From NCBI GenBank assembly GCA_047634655.1, contig JBLIHY010000039.1:1-20016 (forward strand): DNA of 20,016 bases. Direction: 5' to 3'. Below, in pieces: positions 7,574 through 13,440 of the stretch; positions within the stretch are counted from its first letter, which is position 1; the number at the start of each line of letters is the position of its first letter. The translations under genes and the position numbers were made by a program. Origin of the DNA: CANLBN01 sp047634655 (GTDB lineage Bacteria > Pseudomonadota > Gammaproteobacteria > Pseudomonadales > Cellvibrionaceae). The notes under the pieces were generated by a model that saw only the letters and a program-made list of their open reading frames with translations, had not been told where the DNA came from and searched no databases.

Positions 7574-8395
7574 TTAGTGGGCACATTGGGAATACTGTTC
7601 TACGGCGGCGACCATCAGCGTCGAGCCAAACTCGGCGAGTTCGCTGTTGCTCAGTTGCCGTGGCAGTTGATCTTGCAAGCGCAGGTAGAGCAGGCCATTA
7701 CGCTCCTCGAGTTCTCCTGAAATTTCTACTGGCACCGCGGCCAGTGTTGCCAAAGCCGTCGCGGCGCTGCTGCCATCGGCCATAGTCAATAGGTAGCCGC
7801 GATAATCTTCCTCCAGTGATTTCACAATCAAAACCGGTGGTATGCCGCCTTTTAAACACAGCGCCGCGCAATTGCGGTGAACCTTTCCCGCGCCGGGTTT
7901 CATCACCCCGAGGAAGCACTTTGAGTCGACGATTTCGCCGCGCAGGCTAACCTTGCCAAAAGATTGCGTCATTTCGGGCACTTGTCCAGAGTCGCCATCT
8001 ACTAAGTTAAACGCCGTTTTATCGGCAATCTCCAACATGAACCAGTCGCCACGTTGAATGGGGAAGCCAGTGACCGCAACCCGCTTATTGTTGAAATCGG
8101 CGGCAAGCGCATCGGCCGAAAGCTTTCCCAGTTGCACAAGCAGCACCGACATGGGTTTCGGCTGCGAGACATATAGCACCGGATAGGGTTCGAGTTTTAA
8201 TGTACCTTCGAGCGTTGTCAGTTCGAAAGCATTCCAAGTGCCGTTGCCGGCGCCTTGCTGTGCGCTGGAGATCCACAGAGCGACAGCTGCCGCAATCAGT
8301 ATCATTACAAAGACGATCAATCTGTAGAAGTTTCTAAGACTCGCTGGCATCGGTAAATAACCAACGAAAAATGCTTTGACTTTAATTTTACCCAC
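7574..8395 (-). CDS. Membrane-anchored protein with Cys/His cluster, unknown function
   Basis: I chose the GTG at 8395 (273 aa) because GGGAGG at 8402-8407 lies 6 nt before it; the frame itself stays open to 8431. One membrane segment at about residues 24-43 (YRLIVFVMILIAAAVALW) anchors a soluble domain, probably periplasmic. The notable region is at 154-188. It reads EIVDSKCFLGVMKPG, then H173, C176 and C180 in HRNCAALCLKGG, giving C160, H173, C176 and C180 as possible metal or disulfide ligands. Before and after are beta-rich segments that resemble one another loosely (LEGTLKLEPYPVL, ISGELEERNGLLYL). I do not recognise a named family. It overlaps the Rieske-cytochrome gene by 8 bp and precedes the Rieske ferredoxin, so a role in the same redox chain is likely but inferred. 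Confidence 0.8.
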   Translation of the reverse strand: MGKIKVKAFFVGYLPMPASLRNFYRLIVFVMILIAAAVALWISSAQQGAGNGTWNAFELTTLEGTLKLEPYPVLYVSQPKPMSVLLVQLGKLSADALAADFNNKRVAVTGFPIQRGDWFMLEIADKTAFNLVDGDSGQVPEMTQSFGKVSLRGEIVDSKCFLGVMKPGAGKVHRNCAALCLKGGIPPVLIVKSLEEDYRGYLLTMADGSSAATALATLAAVPVEISGELEERNGLLYLRLQDQLPRQLSNSELAEFGSTLMVAAVEQYSQCAH

Positions 8396-9461
8396 GTGCG
8401 GCCTCCCGAGTATTTTGTTGGTCTTTGGCAATGGTTAGTACCGGGCGAGCGGTGCCTTTGGGTAGAGCCTTGGGGTCGAGCAGGACGCGATCGCCCTCGA
8501 GCCTCAGTCGATAGGTTTCGATCTTTTCGGTAAAAGGGGCGGGCGAGCGACCGTCTTCGGGGCGATATTGGAATCCATGCCAGGGGCAGGTGATGCAACC
8601 ATTAATGACTTTACCCTCGCCCAAGGGACCATTCTGGTGTTGGCATACATTGGAAACGGCGGCGAGTTTATTTTCTTCATAACGAAAAATGGCCACGCGT
8701 TCGTCTTTGCCGATGGTGACCACTCTGGCGCGATCATTGGGGATGTTGCGCCATGAACCGATATCAACCCACTCTCTAAAAGGAATGCCTTTATCCATAG
8801 GTGCCGATTTGAAGGCTGCCATGAGATGTAACCCGCCGACGATGATCACGCTGCCGTAGAGTATGGGAGGCAGAAAACCGGTATTGGGTTCTTGCAGTGC
8901 TCCTAGCGCAATGTGTACCACGAGTAAGGCATAAGCTAGATAAACGCCCATGTGAATGGCTTTCCAAAAGGGTGCGCCCAGGTTAGCGTTCCAAAAATCG
9001 TGACTGGTAGCCGCCATCAGCAGGATAATTAATAGCGCGAAGAATCCGAAGGGTTGAAAGGGAATGTCGCTAAGTGAGTGGATATCCGGTATAAAAAAAA
9101 TGGACAGAAAGGGGTTTTCGACACCAAACCCGTGATACCAGATGGTGGCTAGGACAGCGTGAGCCAGCGCAATAATACACATCGATACGCCAAAGTGGCG
9201 TCGATTATAAAGTAGTGGCAGAAAGCGTTCGTCCAAACGCGCCAACGGACCCACACTCAAAATCATGGTGAGCATTAGAAAAGCACATGTCGCCAGCGCC
9301 CGAATCAATAGAATTTCAAAAGAGAGTGCTTCATCACCGGAAAAAAGCGATGAGCTGATAATTATAAATAGAGCGATATAAACAATAATTCCGGCCCAAA
9401 TGGCCAAGTCGTACCATTTTTTTTGCTTGTTCCATTGTACGGGTACATAACCGTGACTCAT
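8388..9461 (-). CDS. Ferric-reductase-like membrane cytochrome fused to a C-terminal Rieske domain
   Basis: This 357-aa protein has two parts. Residues 1-215 form about six membrane helices of the ferric reductase-like/MsrQ/NADPH-oxidase type. Likely heme b ligands are paired 12-13 apart in two helices: H89/H101 (RRHFGVSMCIIALAH) and H170/H183 (IHMGVYLAYALLVVH). Residues about 235-335 are a Rieske domain, with C273-Q-H275 (CQHQNGPLGEG) and C292-P-W-H295 (TCPWHGFQY). The design suggests electron transfer across the inner membrane between a [2Fe-2S] centre and two hemes. It lacks the FAD/NAD domain that usual ferric reductases have. The start ATG overlaps the TGA of the preceding 56-aa gene (ATGA), and its own end overlaps the next gene by 8 bp. 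It is the structural centre of the cluster; its partner is unknown. Confidence 0.92.
   Translation of the reverse strand: MSHGYVPVQWNKQKKWYDLAIWAGIIVYIALFIIISSSLFSGDEALSFEILLIRALATCAFLMLTMILSVGPLARLDERFLPLLYNRRHFGVSMCIIALAHAVLATIWYHGFGVENPFLSIFFIPDIHSLSDIPFQPFGFFALLIILLMAATSHDFWNANLGAPFWKAIHMGVYLAYALLVVHIALGALQEPNTGFLPPILYGSVIIVGGLHLMAAFKSAPMDKGIPFREWVDIGSWRNIPNDRARVVTIGKDERVAIFRYEENKLAAVSNVCQHQNGPLGEGKVINGCITCPWHGFQYRPEDGRSPAPFTEKIETYRLRLEGDRVLLDPKALPKGTARPVLTIAKDQQNTREAARG
8402..8407 (-). promoter_or_regulatory. Ribosome binding site deciding a GTG start
   Basis: GGGAGG on the minus strand, 6 nt before the GTG at 8395, inside the last codons of the Rieske-cytochrome gene. It favours this GTG over the longer open frame from 8431. 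Confidence 0.65.
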
Positions 9462-9628
9462 TGTGTTTCACCTAGTGCATTTTTTACATTTGTTTTTGGT
9501 AAAGCCGTCTGTTGTGTCAGTGCCGACGGCTCATTGCGGTGTTGATGGGCGACAATGACAACCAACAACAGTAACGGTAGCAGTAACAACCAGATATAAC
9601 GGTGAGCGAATCGATGAGGTCTTTTCAT
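9458..9628 (-). CDS. Small single-span membrane protein (56 aa)
   Basis: An ATG at 9628, with AGGA 7 nt upstream, opens a 56-codon frame that ends in a TGA overlapping the ATG of the Rieske-cytochrome gene. It starts MKRPHRFAHRYIW, then has one strongly hydrophobic helix (LLLLPLLLLVVIV, about residues 14-26) and a short polar tail rich in Gln, Asn and Thr. The positive N-terminus suggests an N-in, C-out topology. It is the first gene of the compact redox unit. Small single-span proteins at the head of cytochrome operons often serve as accessory subunits or assembly factors; here that is inference. No homologous family is recognised. Confidence 0.7.
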   Translation of the reverse strand: MKRPHRFAHRYIWLLLLPLLLLVVIVAHQHRNEPSALTQQTALPKTNVKNALGETQ

Positions 9629-9644
9629 AGGAATATCCTAAAAA

Positions 9645-9674
9645 TGATAACGCTTTTATTTATGGATCCGGCAA
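9645..9674 (-). promoter_or_regulatory. Candidate sigma-70 promoter of the redox unit
   Basis: On the minus strand TTGCCG (9669-9674) and TTATCA (9645-9650) are 18 bp apart and lie about 20 bp upstream of the 56-aa gene. The hexamers match the consensus moderately. One arm of the 19-bp inverted repeat ends 19 bp upstream of the -35. Confidence 0.4.
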
Positions 9675-9692
9675 CTATTGAGTCGACCTTAG

Positions 9693-9825
9693 TAGAATCT
9701 ATCTCAAAATTTATTTATTTATGAATTCGTGTGTTTCAAGGTTTAGAAATAGACTTGTTTCCCTGAAAATAAAAGACTTTCTTTCGCTGAGAGATTACTA
9801 GAATTCAATTTTGAGATAGATTCTA
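9693..9825. repeat. Perfect 19-bp inverted repeat with 95-bp spacer
   Basis: TAGAATCTATCTCAAAATT at 9693-9711 returns as its exact reverse complement at 9807-9825. Nineteen matching bases in a 133-bp element are far beyond chance. It lies directly upstream (minus strand) of the candidate promoter of the redox unit. It could be paired operator sites for DNA looping, the ends of a very small non-autonomous mobile element, or a long hairpin if transcribed. I see no clear target-site duplication next to the arms and no coding capacity between them. Confidence 0.8.
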
Positions 9826-10198
9826 ATTATTTCCCAAAACAGATCTTTAAGCCTTTTCTCAGAGGTGAAGTAAAAAACTCGGTGTAAAACGGCCAGAAAA
9901 TAGTCGCTTATCCACGTGTTTTGATGCCTTCGGTGGCGCAGCGGCGATCATTGTGAGCGCAATACGTCGACTTACTGGCAGTTATGCATCTGGTACTGCA
10001 GAAAATCAGCCATTAGGCAGGCCACCTCTGATTTATTTTTTGATTTATACCCTCGGCTATAAACAGGTATCTGATATTTTGTTTTCTGGCCGTAGTTTTC
10101 AGATGAATTTGGTTGTTTTCTTTTTAAATTAATCTTTCGAACATTTTTCAACGGCGACGACTTATTTTATTAAAAATGTGTGTCCGTACCTGGAGACG

Positions 10199-10399
10199 CT
10201 ATCGTATTTTTAACCAGCGTAGCAGCAAGTATGGCCAGAGCATGGTTGCGGCGAATAGCCACATAATGCGTACGGCGACACCTGCATTGCTCGCCGCAGG
10301 ATCAATCGCATTAGCGCCACGGATGACAAAAGCAAGCGCAAAGGCCAAGCCGAAAAGAAAGTAAAATCCAAGGAGCGACAGTGCGATTGTCATTACCAT
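10199..10399 (-). CDS. Small two-span membrane protein (66 aa)
   Basis: The product is 66 aa, with a first hydrophobic helix at about residues 4-26 (TIALSLLGFYFLFGLAFALAF), a short loop with RGANAIDPAASNAG, and a second helix at about 42-60 (IMWLFAATMLWPYLLLRW), ending KIR. Two ATG codons (10399 and 10393) are both possible starts, with GACGGGAAA just upstream. It begins 25 bp after the stop of the Rieske-glutamate-synthase-like gene and is likely co-transcribed with it. No named family is recognised. It may anchor or assist that flavoprotein at the membrane, which is inferred from position only. Confidence 0.65.
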   Translation of the reverse strand: MVMTIALSLLGFYFLFGLAFALAFVIRGANAIDPAASNAGVAVRIMWLFAATMLWPYLLLRWLKIR

Positions 10400-10424
10400 T
10401 TTCCCGTCATCAAATATCTGGAAA

Positions 10425-12032
10425 TTAACCTACACCACCGTAGGCGACACCACTGAGTTCTGCCATTTGTTTATCAAAGGTCGTTAGATCATTCACAGCA
10501 AATTGATGTAAGTGGTTGTGCCCACAGGCTCTTGCCAATACTGACATCAACTCGGTGGAGGCACAAAAGAAATTGGTTAGTCGCTTGGCAGATTGCTCGA
10601 TCAGCAGACGCGCGCGCAGCGATTCTTTTTGTGTGGCAATTCCCACTGGACAGCTGTTGGAGTTACAGGCGCGCATTCCCAGACAGCCGATGGCTTGCAA
10701 GGCTGAATTTGACAGCGCGATCGCGTCGGCGCCTAAAGCTAGGGCCTTGGCAAAATCTGCTGGTACCCGTAACCCTCCAGTGACAACCAAGGTAATATCT
10801 TGGTTGCCGGTTCGATCCAGATGGCGTCGTGCGCGAGCTAGTGCGGGAATGGTGGGGACCGAGATGTGGTCGCGAAACAGCAGAGGCGCTGCACCGGTTC
10901 CGCCGCCGCGGCCGTCGAGAATAATATAATCCGCGCCAATCTCAATTGCCGCGTCGATATCCTTTTCAATATGTTGAGCGGAGAGCTTGTAACCTACAGG
11001 AATTCCACCCGTTTGCTCTTTAACTTCCGTGGCAAAATCCCGAATTTCTGCCAGGGAGTTCCACTCGGGAAAAGTTGCCGGCGAAATTGCTGGTTGACCC
11101 GCCTGTAACCCGCGAACGGAGGCGATTTTTTCATTTACCTTGTTACCGGGGAGGTGTCCGCCTGTCCCGGTTTTGGCACCCTGGCCGCCCTTAAAGTGAA
11201 AGGCTTGGCAAAGTTTTACCTTATCCCAGCTAAAGCCAAAGCGCGCCGATGCCAACTCATAAAAATAGCGTGAGTTGGCCTGTTGCTCCTCGGGTAGCAT
11301 GCCGCCCTCGCCGGAGCAGATTCCGGTTCCTGCATTTTCAGCACCAATGGATAAAGCTATCTTAGCTTCTTCCGACAGAGCGCCGAAACTCATATCCGAT
11401 ACAAAAAGTGGTATGTCGAGTTTCAACGGTTTTTTTGCTCGTGGACCGATAGTAACGCCTGTTCCTACGACTTCGTCATCGAGTAGGGGGCGTTTGCTTA
11501 ATTGCGCCACCGTGAACTGGATGCTGTCCCAGCTGGGTAGTTCACTAAGGGCTACGCCCATAGCCGCCATCGGACCGTGATGTCCCATTTTGGATAAACC
11601 ATCGCGCGCCAGAGTTTGAATCAAACCCACATGAGGTTCTTCACTATTTCCCGAGTGATCGGCGTAGAGTCCCTGATAAGTATCGCGTTGGTAAGGTTGT
11701 GGATGGGTTTGCTCCCATTGGCCAATCTCGTCGGCGTCAACCAGTACGTCCCCCGTCTCAATCCAACTCGAAAACTTTGTCAGTGCTTCTTTATTGTCGT
11801 ATTCACTGATTCCCGTATCCAGACGATAGTCCCAATTATGCACCCCACAAATAAGATTTTGACCATCTACATGGCCATCTGCCATAAGTGCGCCGCGATG
11901 CAAGCAACGGCCATAGAGTACGGAAACCTCGTTGTCGTAGCGCGTGACTACCAGATCAACATTTCCGACCAAAGCGTACACAGGTTGCCTATCCTTGAGC
12001 TCCTCCCATTTTGCAATAATAGTTTTTTTCAT
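10425..12032 (-). CDS. Rieske domain fused to glutamate-synthase-like FMN/Fe-S oxidoreductase
   Basis: From the ATG at 12032 the product is 535 aa (MKKTIIAKWEELKD). The open frame can run to a TTG at 12089, but those 19 residues are not conserved-looking. No strong ribosome binding site is seen at either. Residues 1-105 form a Rieske domain with C43-L-H45 and C62-G-V-H65. The rest is the FMN-binding glutamate synthase domain (GltB central/FMN type): CSGEGGMLPEEQ, FKGGQGAKTGTGGHLPG, DGRGGGTGAAP, VTGGLRVPADFAKALALGAD, and a [3Fe-4S]-type cluster C450/C456/C461 in CLGMRACNSNSCPVG. It lacks the N-terminal glutamine amidotransferase domain and the C-terminal GXGXG helix domain, so it is probably not a true glutamine-dependent glutamate synthase. 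The reaction is unknown. The 66-aa membrane gene follows by 25 bp. Confidence 0.93.
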   Translation of the reverse strand: MKKTIIAKWEELKDRQPVYALVGNVDLVVTRYDNEVSVLYGRCLHRGALMADGHVDGQNLICGVHNWDYRLDTGISEYDNKEALTKFSSWIETGDVLVDADEIGQWEQTHPQPYQRDTYQGLYADHSGNSEEPHVGLIQTLARDGLSKMGHHGPMAAMGVALSELPSWDSIQFTVAQLSKRPLLDDEVVGTGVTIGPRAKKPLKLDIPLFVSDMSFGALSEEAKIALSIGAENAGTGICSGEGGMLPEEQQANSRYFYELASARFGFSWDKVKLCQAFHFKGGQGAKTGTGGHLPGNKVNEKIASVRGLQAGQPAISPATFPEWNSLAEIRDFATEVKEQTGGIPVGYKLSAQHIEKDIDAAIEIGADYIILDGRGGGTGAAPLLFRDHISVPTIPALARARRHLDRTGNQDITLVVTGGLRVPADFAKALALGADAIALSNSALQAIGCLGMRACNSNSCPVGIATQKESLRARLLIEQSAKRLTNFFCASTELMSVLARACGHNHLHQFAVNDLTTFDKQMAELSGVAYGGVG

Positions 12033-12512
12033 AGTGGTATTTAGCAGTGGCGTGAGCAGGTGATTTTTAGCTGAAATAAAGGTAGACAAAAAATAATTTA
12101 ACTATTTTTATAGAAACACTTTATCAGATGTGTGTTCCGATCGTAAGCACTAATCCCAATTGCTACAGGGTCTTCAGTAAGCAAGTAAGAACCCGAAGAG
12201 GCTTCGATAAAACTGAGTCTCGTCACCGATCAAATATCCTGCTTGCGAACTCTTTTGTAAATGCAGTAGCGCCAGCAGCCGTTTCTCAAAGGGAGTGCAA
12301 TTGCCAGCATGATCTTTCAAGCCCCGCTGACTTTTTTGTAGTTTTTGTTTGTGGTTTGTACTTATAGTCTTGTGGCTATTGGTTTTCAGTGTCGCTAGTT
12401 ATCGGCTGGTTCCAGTGCTCGGCCCAAAAACCTTATAAATCTTTATATTCAGCCTTGTTCTACTAGTACAGGCGATTATAATTGTCGGCCTTATAAATTA
12501 TGAGAGCTTTCT
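12033..12512. other. Divergent intergenic region of about 480 bp
   Basis: This gap separates the minus-strand Rieske-flavoprotein gene from the plus-strand 70-aa gene and must hold both promoters. The plus promoter is listed separately. The minus side is AT-rich (about 12088-12125) with a TATAAA, but no convincing -35. CCTTATAAAT occurs twice (12431-12440 and 12489-12498) around the plus promoter. A plus-strand frame at 12128-12367 lacks a ribosome binding site and looks non-coding. Confidence 0.45.
12455..12482 (+). promoter_or_regulatory. Sigma-70 promoter of the 70-aa gene
   Basis: TTGTTC (12455-12460) and a consensus TATAAT (12477-12482) are 16 bp apart, 30 bp upstream of the ATG at 12513. 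CCTTATAAAT copies flank it at 12431-12440 and 12489-12498; the downstream copy overlaps the expected transcription start. Confidence 0.6.
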
Positions 12513-12725
12513 ATGAATCTTAAATATTATGTGATCTACGGTCGCGGCGAAGATGGCTTGAAATTTCAACTGGCCCGCCTGCAGGATGAATCCGGCAACA
12601 ACTATAAAGGCCAATATGACATGGGTCGTCACTTTGTTTCAATTGACGAGCTGACCCAATATGTTGCCGACGAAGTTGTTAAGAAACCAGCTTCGGATTT
12701 GACACTTTCGCTAATGAGTCTCTAG
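12513..12725 (+). CDS. Small unknown protein (70 aa)
   Basis: An ATG at 12513, with GAGAG 6 nt upstream and a good promoter at 12455-12482, opens a 70-codon frame. The product starts MNLKYYVIYGRGEDGLKFQL, is soluble and mixed alpha/beta, and has a likely strand pair at the start and a helix at SIDELTQYVADEVVKK. It has no cysteine, signal peptide or membrane segment. I do not recognise a family. It converges with rnhB, whose stop is 116 bp away. With its own promoter and leader it looks like an independently expressed small cytoplasmic protein. Confidence 0.75.
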   Translation: MNLKYYVIYGRGEDGLKFQLARLQDESGNNYKGQYDMGRHFVSIDELTQYVADEVVKKPASDLTLSLMSL

Positions 12726-12791
12726 GCTCTGGATCCGTAAAGTCTAATCACTTCCATTCAAGTTTGATTTTCGTCTAATGGTCGAGAGGCA

Positions 12792-12809
12792 GTGCTTTTT
12801 CGAGAGCAC
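12792..12809. terminator. Hairpin between convergent genes, possible terminator
   Basis: GTGCTTT and AGAGCAC form a 7-bp stem (one G-U pair) closed by a TTCG loop, midway between the ends of the 70-aa gene and rnhB. No T-tract follows on either strand, so an intrinsic terminator is doubtful. The position between converging genes is the main support. Confidence 0.3.
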
Positions 12810-12841
12810 AGAAGAGAAAACGGATGAAATAATCGCTCGCG

Positions 12842-13435
12842 CTATTCAGTTAATCGCTTGACAGGCCCGTAGCTTAATCGATGAATGGGGGTGATGCCCA
12901 GTTTGCGGATGGCATGCAAATGTGCCTTGGTTGGATAACCTTTATGTTGTTCAAAGCCATACCCGGGATATATTGCCTCGAAAGCCACCATTTCCCGATC
13001 GCGAATGACTTTTGCCAGTATCGACGCGGCGGAAATGGCCGGAATATTACAGTCGCCTTTAATTAGAGCTTCAGCCGAATAAGACCATTGCGGAAGCCGA
13101 TTTCCATCCACCAATACGTGATCAGGTTGAACCGATAGCGTTTCGACTGCGCGTTTCATTGCCAACATACTTGCTTGAAGGATATTTAGTTCGTCAATTT
13201 CCTGAACACTGGCTCGAGCCACGGACCAGGACAGAGCGCGATCGCAAATAATATCAAACAGGTGATCTCTCTTTTTTTCGCTGAGTTGCTTTGAATCTTT
13301 CAGACCCTCGATAGGCCGATTGCTATCGAGGATGACTGCGGCAGCGACAACATCGCCGGCTAGCGGACCTCGCCCAACTTCATCGACACCAGCAGTTAAA
13401 CCGCGATCAACTGTATTTGGCGGGCTAGTGTCCAC
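12842..13435 (-). CDS. rnhB: Ribonuclease HII
   Basis: RNase HII cleaves the RNA strand of RNA-DNA hybrids and removes single ribonucleotides from DNA. From the GTG at 13435 the product is 197 aa, the family norm. The frame can open to an ATG at 13504, but that would overlap lpxA by 64 bp and add 23 unconserved residues. The acidic active-site residues are visible: D18 and E19 in GVDEVGRGPLAG, the Asp of VLVDGN and the first Asp of VIRDREM. GLKDSKQLSEKKR and HKGYPTKAHLHAI are also typical. The GTG stands 5 bp after the lpxA stop, with TAGG upstream overlapping that stop, so translation is likely coupled. In many gammaproteobacteria lpxB precedes rnhB and dnaE follows; neither does here. Confidence 0.93.
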   Translation of the reverse strand: MDTSPPNTVDRGLTAGVDEVGRGPLAGDVVAAAVILDSNRPIEGLKDSKQLSEKKRDHLFDIICDRALSWSVARASVQEIDELNILQASMLAMKRAVETLSVQPDHVLVDGNRLPQWSYSAEALIKGDCNIPAISAASILAKVIRDREMVAFEAIYPGYGFEQHKGYPTKAHLHAIRKLGITPIHRLSYGPVKRLTE

Positions 13436-13440
13436 GACGC

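Larger units (their letters stand above)
9629..10198. other. Intergenic spacer of 570 bp between the two redox units
   Basis: It holds the candidate promoter at 9645-9674, the 19-bp inverted repeat, and a second inverted pair ACGGCCAGAAAA (9889-9900) / TTTTCTGGCCGT (10082-10093). On the plus strand a frame stays open from 9869 to a stop at 10130-10132, but it has no good start or ribosome binding site. It ends in a run of hydrophobic residues and matches nothing I know. No RNA gene or terminator of the upstream 66-aa gene is clear. Confidence 0.5.

Noticed and set aside
12033..12089. TTG start for the Rieske-glutamate-synthase-like protein
   Set aside because: No ribosome binding site, a rare start codon, and the added residues precede the domain without conservation.
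12128..12367. Plus-strand ORF of 79 aa
   Set aside because: No ribosome binding site, odd composition (Cys and Arg scattered, no fold pattern), and it lies in an AT-rich promoter region.
12792..12809. Strong bidirectional intrinsic terminator
   Set aside because: The stem is good but no T-tract follows on either side; kept only as a low-confidence feature.
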